Of a DNA stretch of 64,000 nt, positions 1-9,273 are shown one piece after another. The notes beneath the pieces are model-generated. The model was not told where the DNA came from and searched no databases. It was given only the letters and a program-made list of their open reading frames with translations. Each line of letters begins with the position of its first letter. The first letter of the stretch is position 1. The stretch spans positions 62,001 to 126,000 of the forward strand of contig NZ_SSMY01000012.1 in the NCBI RefSeq assembly GCF_004799495.1. Direction: 5' to 3'. The stretch comes from Sphingomonas sp. GTDB lineage: Bacteria; Pseudomonadota; Alphaproteobacteria; Sphingomonadales; Sphingomonadaceae. The position numbers and the translations under genes are program-made.

Positions 1-923
1 CGCCGCAGCCCGGCAACCGCGCCGGTGATCGCCCCTATGGGCGGCCTGAGGTCATGCCCGATCGTGGCCAGCAGCATCGACCGCAACCGATCGCGCTCGC
101 GTTCTTCGCCCGCCGCGCGGGCGGCCAGTTCGTAGCGGCTGCGCTCCAGCGCCAGCGCCAGCTGGTCGAGCAGGTTGTCGAGCAACGCAAGCTGCTCCTT
201 GCGCACCGGCGGAACGCCGTCGTCGCGCGCCAGCCCCACCGCGGCGATCACCGGCTGATCGGACCGCACCGGATGGAACTGCCATTCGGTCGGCACCGCG
301 CGTTCGAGACCGCGCCCGGCGCGCTCGCCGTTCCTCAGCACCAAGCTCGCGACCGCCATGTCGGCGGGCGTGAGCGATGCCATCGCCGGCGCCGCCGATA
401 CCAACCGCCCCCCATCGCCATCGTCGACCAGAACAGCGTTGCAGGCGAAAAGCGTCGCCAACTGATCCATCGCCGCCGTTGCGATCTCATGCTCGGTCGA
501 ACTGCCCAGCAAGCGGCGCGCGAACCCCGCAATCGTCGCGTTGCGCGCGGCGTGCGCGTCGGCCCGGCGCGCCTGCTCGCGGACCGACCCGGCCAGCCAG
601 CTGACCACCACCGCGACGGCGAAGAGAACGACGATCGTCAGGATGTCGTTCGGATCATCGACGTGGAAGGTGAAGCGGGGCGCGGTGAAAAAGAAATTAT
701 AAGCAAGCGCCGATCCGACCGCGGCGAACAGTGCCGCTCGCCGGCCCGCGACGATCGCCGCGACCAATACGGCGGGCAGATACAGCAGGTCGATCGCCGA
801 CGTGCCGTACCCGGGCGAAAGTATGAGACCGGCAAGCGTCGCGACGCCGACCAAGAGGGCGGCACCGACATAACCGCCCAGCCGGGCCGATGCGGTTTCG
901 GAGTGAGGTACAGGCATGCCCAT
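1..923 (-). CDS. KdpD-type sensor histidine kinase, N-terminal part (cut by window edge)
   Basis: Membrane sensor kinase, 307 codons visible, running off the left edge. Residues about 15-113 form the four-helix DUF4118 sensor region of KdpD, with the characteristic stretch YNFFFTAPRFTF near residue 75. A GAF-like region follows (about 130-265), then a HisKA phosphoacceptor motif GHDLRPP with the histidine at about 290; the ATPase domain lies outside the window. Classical KdpD carries some 400 residues of cytoplasmic KdpD/USP sensor domains before DUF4118; these are absent here and an in-frame upstream extension does not resemble them. Start ATG 923 (ATG 917 is also possible) lies 14 bases after GGAAGG. 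It faces the K+ transporter kup, so a role in potassium or osmotic sensing is inferred. No kdpFABC genes are visible. Confidence 0.8.
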   Translation of the reverse strand, partial: MGMPVPHSETASARLGGYVGAALLVGVATLAGLILSPGYGTSAIDLLYLPAVLVAAIVAGRRAALFAAVGSALAYNFFFTAPRFTFHVDDPNDILTIVVLFAVAVVVSWLAGSVREQARRADAHAARNATIAGFARRLLGSSTEHEIATAAMDQLATLFACNAVLVDDGDGGRLVSAAPAMASLTPADMAVASLVLRNGERAGRGLERAVPTEWQFHPVRSDQPVIAAVGLARDDGVPPVRKEQLALLDNLLDQLALALERSRYELAARAAGEERERDRLRSMLLATIGHDLRPPIGAITGAVAGLR

Positions 924-1047
924 TGCGGTAAATTGGCCCTTCCGATCAGGCACGTCGAGGGGTTCTCGGACGATCCACCGCCTTCCTTCGCCCCCGAAAG
1001 CTTTATGCACATGGAATCTTAATGCCCGCGCCGCGCACACGCCGCGC

Positions 1048-2961
1048 ATGACGGAAATCGCCCAAGCTCACGATGCCCGGCCCGGCGCCGCGGCGCACCT
1101 TCCCGCCCATTCGATGTCCGCGCTGACGGTCGGCGCGATCGGCGTGGTGTTTGGCGATATCGGGACCAGCCCGCTCTACGCGCTGCAGGCGACGCTCGAT
1201 CCGCGCTATCACCTCGGCATCAACGTGACCGACCTGTACGGCATCGTCAGCCTGATCTTCTGGTCGTTCGTGTTCGTGGTCACGGTCAAATACGTGTTCA
1301 TCGTCATGCGCTGCGACAATCGCGGCGAGGGCGGCAGCCTCGCGCTCTATGCGCTCATCCGCCGCGAACTGGGGGCGTCCGCGCCCAAAAAGTGGCTGTT
1401 GATCGGCGCGCTGTTCGCGACGGCTTTGTTCTTCGCGGACGCGATGCTGACGCCGGCGATTTCGGTGATCTCCGCGGTCGAGGGCCTCGGCGTCGTCAGC
1501 ACCGCGTTTCAGCCGTATATCGTGTGGATCGCGCTCGCGATCCTGATCGGACTGTTCGCGATCCAGCGCCACGGCACGGAGCGCGTCGGCAAGATGTTCG
1601 GCCCCGTGATGCTGGTCTATTTCGTGGCGATCGCGGCGATGGGGATCAGCCATCTCGTTCAGCGTCCGCAGGTGTTGGAGGCGCTCAGCCCGGTTTACAT
1701 CTGGGGCTTCTTCGCCGCGCACCCGTTTTATTCGTTCCTGTCGTTGGGGGCGGTGATCTACGCAGTGACCGGGGCCGAAGCACTATATGCCGACATGGGT
1801 CATTTCGGACGCAAGCCGATCACGATCGCCTGGCTCGTGATCTGCGTACCGGCGCTGATGCTCAATTACATGGGCCAGGCGGCGATGCTGCTCGATCATC
1901 CGGAATTCGTCGACAACCCGTTCTTCCACATGGTGCCGCCGTCGCTGACGATCCCGCTGCTGGTGATCGCGACACTGGCGACGATCATTGCCAGTCAGGC
2001 GGTGATTTCGGGCGCTTTCTCGGTGACGCAACAGGCGGTCCAGCTCGGCTTCATCCCGCGCGTGCAGATCACGCATACCTCGGCACAGGCGAGGGGCCAG
2101 ATCTTCGTTCCCACGGTCAACTGGGCGCTGGCGACGATGGTGGCATTGCTCGTCGTCACGTTCCAGCATTCGGCGGCGATGCTGCCGGCTTACGGCCTCG
2201 CGGTGGTCGGCACGATGCTCATCACCACGCTGATGCAATATGTCGTCGTCTTCCGCATCTGGCGCGCGCCGCTGTGGCGCGGGGGCGTGGGCTTCGCCGT
2301 GTTCATCACGATCGACCTGATCTTCCTGGCGTCGGGCCTCACCAAGCTGTTCGAAGGGGCGTGGTTGCCGATCGCGGTCGGCGTGATCATCTTCACGCTG
2401 CTGAGCACGTGGGCGACGGGCCGGCGGATCATGCGCGAACGGCTCGAGGACGGCGCGATCCCCCTGCCCGCGCTGATCAAGTCGGCCGGAGAATCGCTGT
2501 ACCGCGTGCGCGGCACGTCGGTGTTCCTCGCGGCGTCGCCCAACGCCGTTCCGACCGCGCTGTTGCACAATATGAAGCACAATCAGGTGCTGCACGAACG
2601 CGTGTTGCTGCTGACCGTCCAGGTCGAGGACGTGCCGCACGTCGCGCTCGGCGACCGCGCCGAGGTGATGGCGCTGGGCGACGGCTTCTACCGGGTCGTG
2701 CTGCGCTACGGTTTCGTCGACGACATCGACGTGCCGCGCGACCTGCGCCACGTCGAAACGTGCGGTGCGCCGTTCCACATGATGACGACGAGCTTCTTCC
2801 TCGGCCGTCAGAAGCTCGTCGCCGCGCGCGAAGTGCCGGGCATGGCATTGTGGCGCGAACGCCTGTTCGCGTGGATGGTGAAGAGCTCCGAAAGCGCGAT
2901 GGAATATTTCAAGCTGCCGACGAACCGCGTGATCGAGCTGGGCAGCCAGTTGCGGATCTAG
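1048..2961 (+). CDS. kup: Kup/Trk-type low-affinity potassium transporter
   Basis: Predicted inner-membrane K+:H+ symporter of the KUP/HAK family, 637 residues, a usual length. The family signature GVVFGDIGTSPLYAL lies in the first membrane helix, followed by about a dozen hydrophobic segments to residue 450 and a soluble C-terminal domain that includes HEPRVLLL-like residues (here HERVLLLTVQVEDVP). ATG 1048 gives a hydrophilic N-terminus of about 25 residues before the first helix, as in relatives; there is no clear Shine-Dalgarno upstream, so ATG 1113 cannot be excluded. Transcribed divergently from the KdpD-type kinase with a 124-base gap, which suggests shared control. Identity is secure; the regulatory link is inference. 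Confidence 0.95.
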   Translation: MTEIAQAHDARPGAAAHLPAHSMSALTVGAIGVVFGDIGTSPLYALQATLDPRYHLGINVTDLYGIVSLIFWSFVFVVTVKYVFIVMRCDNRGEGGSLALYALIRRELGASAPKKWLLIGALFATALFFADAMLTPAISVISAVEGLGVVSTAFQPYIVWIALAILIGLFAIQRHGTERVGKMFGPVMLVYFVAIAAMGISHLVQRPQVLEALSPVYIWGFFAAHPFYSFLSLGAVIYAVTGAEALYADMGHFGRKPITIAWLVICVPALMLNYMGQAAMLLDHPEFVDNPFFHMVPPSLTIPLLVIATLATIIASQAVISGAFSVTQQAVQLGFIPRVQITHTSAQARGQIFVPTVNWALATMVALLVVTFQHSAAMLPAYGLAVVGTMLITTLMQYVVVFRIWRAPLWRGGVGFAVFITIDLIFLASGLTKLFEGAWLPIAVGVIIFTLLSTWATGRRIMRERLEDGAIPLPALIKSAGESLYRVRGTSVFLAASPNAVPTALLHNMKHNQVLHERVLLLTVQVEDVPHVALGDRAEVMALGDGFYRVVLRYGFVDDIDVPRDLRHVETCGAPFHMMTTSFFLGRQKLVAAREVPGMALWRERLFAWMVKSSESAMEYFKLPTNRVIELGSQLRI

Positions 2962-3000
2962 CGTCGGGAGCCCGGCTCGCGCGCCCGACTCCCCGTGTAC

Positions 3001-4557
3001 TTACGCGCGCGCTTTGTGCTCGCGCCGCACCAGCAACCCGGCCTCCTGCGCGCTGATCGCGCGGCCGTCCCCGGCGCCTTGGGCTTCGTCGAAACCGGAA
3101 CCGATCAGCGCATCTTCCTGGTCGGCGCGCACCGCGCCTTCGGCGACGATCGTCAGTCCCAGGCCATGGCCGAGCCCCGCCAGCGCCCGCACGATGCCCT
3201 CGCCTTCGTCGCCGCTGCCCGCGGCATCGACGAAGCTGCGGTCGACCTTGATCTTGTCGAGCTTGAGCGAGCGCAAATGATAGAGCGTCGAATAGCCCGT
3301 ACCGAAATTGTCGAGCGCGATGCGCATCCCCGCCGCGCGCAACTCGCCGAGCAACGGGCGCGCATCGTCGATGTTCGCGACCAGCGCGCTCTCGGTGACT
3401 TCGATTTCGAGACGGCGCGGGTCCATGCCCGTTTCGCTCAGGATGCGCACGACGCGCGCGGCGAGCAGCCGGTCCTTGAGCTGGCCGGGATAGAGATCGA
3501 CCGACAGCGACACGTGCGCCGGCCACTCCTTCGCCGCCGCGCACCCCTGCCGCAGCAACCGTTCGGCGAGGACGTGAATCAGCCCCGTCTCCTCCGCGAT
3601 CGCGAGGAAACGTTCGGTCGGCACGTCGCCCCAGCGCGGTTCGATCTCGAAGCCGGTCACGTCGTGCGTGCGCAGATTGATCGTCGGGCGGAACGCGACC
3701 TCGATCTCGTCGGCGTCGATCGCCGCGCGCAGCGCCACCTCCATCGCGGCGCGATCGTGCACGCGCGCGTCCATTTCCTCTTCGAAGAAGCGCAACGCGG
3801 ACCGGCGCTCGGCCTTGGCGCGATAGAGCGCGACATCGGCCCGGCGCAGCGCCTCGGCGGGCGTGTCGGCATCGGCGGGCAGCAATGCAATGCCGATCCC
3901 GGCGCCGACGCGGTGAATCGCGCCCGCCGCCTCGATCGGCGGGTCGATCGCTTCGATCACGCGCAGCGCGACGTTGGTCGCCGCTTCCGGGCCGGAAAGA
4001 TGCATCGCGAGCACCGCGAACTCGTCGCCGCCGAAGCGCGCGACCAGATCGCCCTCGCGCATCGCGCCGAGCAGGCGTCGCGCCACTTCGATCAATACCT
4101 GGTCGCCGACGCCGTGGCCGTGGACATCGTTGATCGCCTTGAAGCCGTTCAAATCGAGCAGGAACACGGCGTGCGCCGCGCCGCTGCGTGGCGGCGAGCC
4201 GACCGCGACCTTCAGCGCGTCGTCGAACTTGCGGCGGTTCGGCAAACCAGTGAGCGTATCCTGATACGCCATTTCGCGGATTCGACGGTCGGCGGCGCGC
4301 CGCGCCATTTCGCGCCAGTGCGCGCGGTAGAAGCGCCAGATCACCACCACCAGCCCAAGCCCGAGTGCCGCGCCGACGAACAGCGCCTCGTCGAGCTCGA
4401 CCACCGCCTGATGCTCGCTGATCCCGCTTTCGTTGGTGAACAGGTCGTACGCCCAGGTGCAATAGATCAGCAGCGCCAGCCCGAGCAGGAGCAGGAGCGA
4501 GTCGCGGATGGTGAAACGGTAGCGAATGATAAAACTCCGGAACCTATCCTTGTCCAT
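3001..4557 (-). CDS. Membrane-bound diguanylate cyclase with degenerate EAL domain
   Basis: 518 residues. Two membrane helices (about 17-36 and 57-78) are followed by a GGDEF domain (about 97-255) and an EAL domain (about 268-512). The cyclase site RFGGDEF is intact at 174-180, and an RxxD product-inhibition site (R167-D170) sits exactly five residues upstream, so c-di-GMP synthesis is expected. The EAL half is altered: the signature reads FEIEPRW instead of FEALLRW (E304 kept), the metal-binding Asn of the NLS motif is D354, DDFGTG reads DNFGTG (D417N), and EGVE reads EGAV at 473-476. K437 and E386 remain. I infer an active cyclase whose EAL half is catalytically dead or a binding module. 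Single gene, convergent with kup and divergent from parE. Confidence 0.88.
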   Translation of the reverse strand: MDKDRFRSFIIRYRFTIRDSLLLLLGLALLIYCTWAYDLFTNESGISEHQAVVELDEALFVGAALGLGLVVVIWRFYRAHWREMARRAADRRIREMAYQDTLTGLPNRRKFDDALKVAVGSPPRSGAAHAVFLLDLNGFKAINDVHGHGVGDQVLIEVARRLLGAMREGDLVARFGGDEFAVLAMHLSGPEAATNVALRVIEAIDPPIEAAGAIHRVGAGIGIALLPADADTPAEALRRADVALYRAKAERRSALRFFEEEMDARVHDRAAMEVALRAAIDADEIEVAFRPTINLRTHDVTGFEIEPRWGDVPTERFLAIAEETGLIHVLAERLLRQGCAAAKEWPAHVSLSVDLYPGQLKDRLLAARVVRILSETGMDPRRLEIEVTESALVANIDDARPLLGELRAAGMRIALDNFGTGYSTLYHLRSLKLDKIKVDRSFVDAAGSGDEGEGIVRALAGLGHGLGLTIVAEGAVRADQEDALIGSGFDEAQGAGDGRAISAQEAGLLVRREHKARA

Positions 4558-4676
4558 GCGACCTCTGCCTGCCGCCCCGGCACCCAGGATGATAGGCTCG
4601 CGATGGTTGAGGAAGCGTAACCGCGGCAGGCCACGCGGCCTTGCGTCACGGAATCTCCCGACCCTATACGCCGGCC

Positions 4677-6659
4677 ATGTCCGACGACCTGTTCGCTTCC
4701 TCGCCCAAGTCCAGCACCGATTACGACGCTTCCTCGATCGAGGTTCTGGAGGGGTTGGAGCCCGTCCGCCGCCGCCCCGGCATGTATGTCGGCGGGACCG
4801 ACGAGCGAGCGCTCCATCACCTCGCAGCCGAAGTGCTCGACAATTCGATGGACGAGGCGGTCGCGGGGCATGCGACGCGGATCGAGGTGACGCTCGATAT
4901 CGGCAACCGGCTGACGATCGTCGACAACGGGCGCGGGATGCCGGTCGATGAGCACCCGAAGTTTCCGGGAAAATCGGCGCTCGAAGTGATCCTTTCGACG
5001 CTCCACTCGGGCGGCAAGTTCGACGGGAAGGCCTATGCGACGTCGGGCGGGCTGCACGGCGTCGGCGTGTCGGTGGTCAACGCGCTCTCCGAAGACACGG
5101 TGGTGGAGGTGGCGCGTAATCGCGAGCTGTATCGCCAGCGCTTTTCGAAGGGGCACACGCTTGGCCCGCTCGAGCATCTCGGCGCCACGCCCAACCGCCG
5201 CGGCACCTCGGTCGCGTTCACCCCCGACCCCGAGATTTTCGGGCCGGAGCTGCACTTCAAACCGGCGCGCCTCTACAAGCTCGCACGGTCGAAGGCGTAT
5301 CTGTTCGCGGGCGTCGAGATCCGCTGGAAATGCGCGCCCGAGCTCATCACCGACGACACGCCGCCCGACGCGGTGTTCCAGTTTCCGGGCGGGCTTGCCG
5401 ACCACCTAAAGGAACAGATCGCCGACCGCGAAACTGCCACCGCGCAATTCTTTGCAGGCGCGCAGGATTTTCCGGGAGAGCAGCAGGGCCGCGTCGAATG
5501 GGCGGTGGCGTGGCCGCTGTGGTCGGACGGCAGCTACAGCTGGTATTGCAACACCATCCCGACCCCCGACGGCGGGACGCACGAGGCCGGCCTGCGCGCG
5601 GCGCTGGTGCGCGGGATTCGCGGGTTCGGCGAGCTGGTCGGGCAGAAAAAGGCCAAGGACATCACCGCCGACGACGTGATGACCGGGTGCGAGCTGATGC
5701 TCTCCGTGTTCATCCGCGACCCGCAATTCCAGAGCCAGACCAAAGACCGGCTGACCAGTCCCGAGGCGGCGACCTTGGTCGAGCGCGGCGTGCGCGACCA
5801 TTTCGACCATTTCCTCAGCGACAATATGGAGCGCGGCAAGGCGCTGCTCGGCTATGTGATCGAGCGGATGGACGAGCGGCTGGCGCGCAAGCAGGAACGC
5901 GAGGTCAAGCGCAAGTCGGCGACCTCGGCGCGCAAGCTGCGCCTCCCCGGCAAGCTGACCGATTGCTCGGCCGATGCGCCCGAGGGCACCGAAATCTTCA
6001 TCGTCGAAGGGGATTCGGCGGGCGGTTCGGCCAAGCAGGCGCGCGACCGCAAGACGCAGGCGATCCTCCCCATTCGCGGCAAGATCCTCAACGTGGCGTC
6101 GGCGACGTCGGCCAAGATCTTCGCCAACCAGGAAATCGCCGACTTGACGCTCGCACTCGGGTGCGGCGTGCGCAAGGACTGCGAGCCCGATAACCTGCGC
6201 TACGAGCGCGTGATCATCATGACCGACGCCGATGTCGACGGCGCGCATATCGCGACGCTGCTGATGACCTATTTCTTCCAGGAAATGCCCGACATCGTGC
6301 GGCGCGGGCACCTCTATCTGGCCCAACCACCGCTCTATCGCCTGACCGTCGGCGCGAAGAGCGAATATGCCCGCGACGACGCGCACCGCGCGGAGATCGA
6401 GGCGACGATCTTCAAGGGCAAGAAGGTCGAAGTGTCGCGCTTCAAGGGGCTGGGCGAGATGAATCCCGGGCAGCTCAAGGAAACGACGATGGACCCGAAG
6501 ACGCGGAGCCTCGTGCGCATCACGCTGCCGCAGGAATATGAAGAGCGCGCTGGGGTGAAGGACCTGGTTGACCGGCTGATGGGCACCAATCCGGCGCACC
6601 GCTTCGCGTTCATCCAGGAAAATGCCGCGCGGCTCGACGAGGAAGCGATCGACGCCTGA
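4677..6659 (+). CDS. parE: DNA topoisomerase IV subunit B
   Basis: ATPase subunit of topoisomerase IV, which decatenates replicated chromosomes together with ParC; 660 residues. The N-terminal GHKL ATPase region shows RRRPGMYVGGTD, EVLDNSMDEA and SGGLHGVGVSVVNAL, and the TOPRIM domain shows EGDSAGGSAKQARDR and DADVDGAHI. PGMYVGGTDERALHH and the C-terminal RFKGLGEMNPGQL favour ParE over GyrB. The chosen start, ATG 4677, gives MSDDLFASS; the frame is open a little further upstream but without family resemblance. parC is not in the window, as is usual where the two genes are unlinked. Confidence 0.96.
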   Translation: MSDDLFASSPKSSTDYDASSIEVLEGLEPVRRRPGMYVGGTDERALHHLAAEVLDNSMDEAVAGHATRIEVTLDIGNRLTIVDNGRGMPVDEHPKFPGKSALEVILSTLHSGGKFDGKAYATSGGLHGVGVSVVNALSEDTVVEVARNRELYRQRFSKGHTLGPLEHLGATPNRRGTSVAFTPDPEIFGPELHFKPARLYKLARSKAYLFAGVEIRWKCAPELITDDTPPDAVFQFPGGLADHLKEQIADRETATAQFFAGAQDFPGEQQGRVEWAVAWPLWSDGSYSWYCNTIPTPDGGTHEAGLRAALVRGIRGFGELVGQKKAKDITADDVMTGCELMLSVFIRDPQFQSQTKDRLTSPEAATLVERGVRDHFDHFLSDNMERGKALLGYVIERMDERLARKQEREVKRKSATSARKLRLPGKLTDCSADAPEGTEIFIVEGDSAGGSAKQARDRKTQAILPIRGKILNVASATSAKIFANQEIADLTLALGCGVRKDCEPDNLRYERVIIMTDADVDGAHIATLLMTYFFQEMPDIVRRGHLYLAQPPLYRLTVGAKSEYARDDAHRAEIEATIFKGKKVEVSRFKGLGEMNPGQLKETTMDPKTRSLVRITLPQEYEERAGVKDLVDRLMGTNPAHRFAFIQENAARLDEEAIDA

Positions 6660-6665
6660 GGGCGA

Positions 6666-6686
6666 GCCGGCCGGTCGCCGGCCGGC
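6666..6686. terminator. Hairpin between convergent parE and collar gene
   Basis: A perfect 9-bp GC-only stem (GCCGGCCGG, loop TCG, CCGGCCGGC) lies just after the parE stop and before the stop of the opposing collar gene. There is only a short T run (GTTT) some 10 bases later, so termination efficiency is uncertain. Its position suggests a bidirectional terminator. Confidence 0.55.
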
Positions 6687-6698
6687 CTGGCGATCCGT

Positions 6699-7253
6699 TT
6701 AGTTGCGCGACGGGTAGATACCCGACGTGGCGATGCAATAATTGATCGCCAGGTACGGCTGCAGGATCGAAAACGGCTGGTTGTTGCCGGTAACGCCGAC
6801 GGTCAGGCCGCCCAGCGCGACCTGGGCGCCGCTCGTTCCCGCGGGAACATAGATATCCGGCACCGCGGTCCCGCCGCTATCGACGCTTTTCGCGAGCAGG
6901 GACCCCGCCGCCGCGACCTGCGACGTTGCCTTCGCCGTCGTGGCGTTCAGCGTGGCAGTATGGTTGTGCGCCGGCAAATTGCCGATCGTCAGCGTCGTGT
7001 TTTCGGTTCCGCCTTGCTCACCGATCACATAGTTCGACGTGCCGGGGCTCTGGCCTTGTCCAATCGCCGCGCGGCCGCTCAGGTTGGGCAACGCAAAGTT
7101 CGTCGTGCCGTTGCCACCGTAATAGGTGCCCAAGAGCGAGAACAAGGCGGTATATTGCGAAATAGGTAGGATCGCGCCGTTGCAATAGGCAAAGTTTACC
7201 GGCGCGAACTGGAAACCGAACGGCACGATCTGGCCGAGATACACGTCCGACAT
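6699..7253 (-). CDS. Phage tail collar / microcystin-dependent-protein-like protein A
   Basis: 184 residues, tail-collar-domain family (MdpB-like). The N-terminal part has the typical order GxIxPFGFxFAP, FCNG-like YCNGAILPI, YTALFSLLGTYYGG and NFALPNLSGRAAIGQG; the protein ends PSRN. In phages this fold forms tail-fibre tips; chromosomal copies of this kind occur in many proteobacteria outside prophages and their role is not established. Start ATG 7253 gives MSDVYLGQI. A second paralogue lies at 9628-10182, and residues about 110-164 of the two are almost identical. No other phage structural gene is near, so this is not a prophage remnant in any obvious sense. Secretion signals are not visible. 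Confidence 0.85.
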   Translation of the reverse strand: MSDVYLGQIVPFGFQFAPVNFAYCNGAILPISQYTALFSLLGTYYGGNGTTNFALPNLSGRAAIGQGQSPGTSNYVIGEQGGTENTTLTIGNLPAHNHTATLNATTAKATSQVAAAGSLLAKSVDSGGTAVPDIYVPAGTSGAQVALGGLTVGVTGNNQPFSILQPYLAINYCIATSGIYPSRN

Positions 7254-7388
7254 GGATATCCACCCCTTTGCAAAAAGACTCGTCGGACACCCGCGCCCGG
7301 TCGGCGTGGACCATGTTGCGCAATCCAATGGATCGCAAGGGTTATTTGATCCTATACCGCGCGACATCATGTACCGGGAGGGAGAACG

Positions 7389-8690
7389 ATGCGCGGGTTG
7401 ATTGCCCTGATCTTGCTGGGAATCGCGCAGCCTTGCGTCGCGCAGACGCCGCCGCCTGCACCGCCCGCCGCGGCCGTGGCGGCCGATCCGGCGCTGACCA
7501 CGCGCGCGAACGAACTGATCGGGATCGTCGCGGGAACCGGCGACTTCGACGGCTATTTCTCGCCCAGCTTCCACGCCGCTTTGTCGAAAGACAAATGGGA
7601 CGCGGTGGTCGCGTCGATGACCGGGCAGATGGGCAAACCGCTGGCGGTCGTGACGATCACGCCGGTTACGCCGTTCACTGCCTATCTGCGCCTCAAGTTC
7701 GAGCGCGGCATCGTCAACGCGCAGATTGCGGTCGACCCGGCCGCGCCGCATGCCGTCACTTCGCTATTGTTCACCGGCGGCGAGGTCGCCGACGACAGTT
7801 TCGACAAGCTCAAGGCCGATTTCCGGGCGCTGCCGGGCAAGAGCGGGTTTATCGTCCATCCGCTCGACGATCGCGTGCCACCGCACGATATCGTCGAGTA
7901 TAATGGCATCGAGCGTGCACCGCTCGGGTCGGCGTTCAAGCTATGGGTGCTGGGCGAGCTCACGCGCGAAATCAACGCCGGTGAGCGGCATTGGGCCGAT
8001 GTCGTGCCGCTGGGCCCACCGTCGTTGCCATCGGGGATGACGCAAAGCTGGCCGGCCGGCAGCCCGGTCACGCTCCAGACGCTGGCCACGCTGATGATCT
8101 CGATCAGCGACAACACCGCGACCGACACATTGGTGACACTCGAAGGAACGAAACTCGACGCTTTCGGTCCGTTCGGGCTCGGACCGGTCCCGACCACGCG
8201 TCAGATGTTCGCGTTGAAAAGCCCGGCCAATGCGGACCTCGCCGCGCGTTGGGCCGCAACCTTCGCGCCGGCAACGCGGCGCAAGTTACTCGACGACAGC
8301 GCCGCGCGACTGGCGACCACCGCCGTCGATACCAGCCTGTTCAGTGGCAGGCCCGTCGCGATCGATACGCTCGAATGGTTCGCCAGCCCGGGTGATGTGG
8401 TCGGCGTGCTCGACATGCTACGCCGTCGCGGCGGCGAGACCGCGCTGGCGATCCTCGCGATCAACCCCGGCACCGACGCCGCGACGCGCGCCAGGTTCGA
8501 CTATGTCGGGTTCAAGGGCGGGTCGGAGCCCGGGGTTATCACGCTCAACTATCTGGTCCGGCGCAAGGACGGGCGCTGGCTGGCGGTGGCCGGCAATTGG
8601 CACCGCGCCGACGCCAGGGTCGACGAATTGGCGTTCAGTCAGTTGATGACCCGTGCGCTGGTGCTCGCGTCGAACGTGCCGCTGCCCTAG
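7389..8690 (+). CDS. Secreted serine hydrolase, class-A beta-lactamase-like
   Basis: 433 residues with a clear signal peptide (MRGLIALILLGIAQPCVAQ). Residues about 35-145 form a DUF3887-like N-terminal domain; the rest is a class-A beta-lactamase/transpeptidase fold. Catalytic motifs are visible: S181-x-x-K184 (SAFK), SDN at 240-242, and a KGG version of the KTG box near residue 378. I could not identify a convincing Glu166 equivalent, so activity on beta-lactams is doubtful; a peptidoglycan- or ester-hydrolysing role is equally possible. GGGAGGGAGAACG before ATG 7389 is a strong ribosome site. Its stop TAG shares the palindrome CTAG with the convergent acetyltransferase gene. Confidence 0.8.
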   Translation: MRGLIALILLGIAQPCVAQTPPPAPPAAAVAADPALTTRANELIGIVAGTGDFDGYFSPSFHAALSKDKWDAVVASMTGQMGKPLAVVTITPVTPFTAYLRLKFERGIVNAQIAVDPAAPHAVTSLLFTGGEVADDSFDKLKADFRALPGKSGFIVHPLDDRVPPHDIVEYNGIERAPLGSAFKLWVLGELTREINAGERHWADVVPLGPPSLPSGMTQSWPAGSPVTLQTLATLMISISDNTATDTLVTLEGTKLDAFGPFGLGPVPTTRQMFALKSPANADLAARWAATFAPATRRKLLDDSAARLATTAVDTSLFSGRPVAIDTLEWFASPGDVVGVLDMLRRRGGETALAILAINPGTDAATRARFDYVGFKGGSEPGVITLNYLVRRKDGRWLAVAGNWHRADARVDELAFSQLMTRALVLASNVPLP

Positions 8691-9205
8691 CCGCCGGTGT
8701 GCGGTGCGCGGATCATGGCAAGATGGGGCGCAAAATCCTGCGGTTCGACCGGTGCGAACCCGAGCCGCGCGTAAAGCCGGAGCGCCGGATTATCGCGCAT
8801 GACGTGGAGCATGGCGGGTTGCCCGCGCCGGTCGGCGACGTCGAGATACGCGTGCAGCAGTGCCGTTCCCATGCCCGCCCCCTGCCGTTCCGGGGCGACG
8901 GCGATATCGACCAGCAGGGCCGCGCCGTCGAACCCCCAATCGACGATGATCCGTCCGATCGGCGCGCCCTTCGCGACCACCACACGTCGCATCGCCACGG
9001 GGTGATCGGTTCGATATGCCGTCTCGCGCAGCGCCGCCTGTTGCTGCATCATCGGATCGGGCAACACGCCGCGCATCGGCGAGCAAGCGATAAACAGCGC
9101 GTCGAGAAACGGCCGGTGCGCCTCGTTTTCCACCGCGACCTGTAGGCCGGGCGCGTGGCGCACGAGCGACCGGTCGAACATCCGTTCGGCGTCGTCGTTC
9201 GTCAC
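8687..9205 (-). CDS. GNAT-family N-acetyltransferase
   Basis: 172 residues with the GNAT acetyl-CoA-binding motif A (IAVAPERQGAGMGTALLHAYL, shortened: VAPERQGAGMG) near residues 105-120 and the usual C-terminal ALRLYARLGF. The start codon is GTG at 9205, preceded by GGAAAGGGCGGGCCA. The acceptor substrate cannot be read from sequence. It sits between the two collar-type genes, next to DUF6916, an arrangement I associate with chromosomal collar-protein loci, so protein modification or export-related chemistry is possible but unproven. Confidence 0.82.
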   Translation of the reverse strand: MTNDDAERMFDRSLVRHAPGLQVAVENEAHRPFLDALFIACSPMRGVLPDPMMQQQAALRETAYRTDHPVAMRRVVVAKGAPIGRIIVDWGFDGAALLVDIAVAPERQGAGMGTALLHAYLDVADRRGQPAMLHVMRDNPALRLYARLGFAPVEPQDFAPHLAMIRAPHTGG

Positions 9206-9273
9206 TGGCCCGCCCTTTCCGTCGAGACGCTGAATGCTTGATCGCTCGCCGGCATGCGATTACGCGACACGCC

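Noticed and set aside
54..1022. Plus-strand open frame across the start of the window
   Set aside because: It is Arg/Asp-rich without any domain, while the minus strand reads a clear KdpD-type kinase in one uninterrupted frame.
7389..8690. Acquired antibiotic-resistance beta-lactamase
   Set aside because: SxxK and SDN are present, but the KTG box is KGG, no Glu166 equivalent is evident, and a large extra N-terminal domain is present; calling it a resistance gene is not justified.
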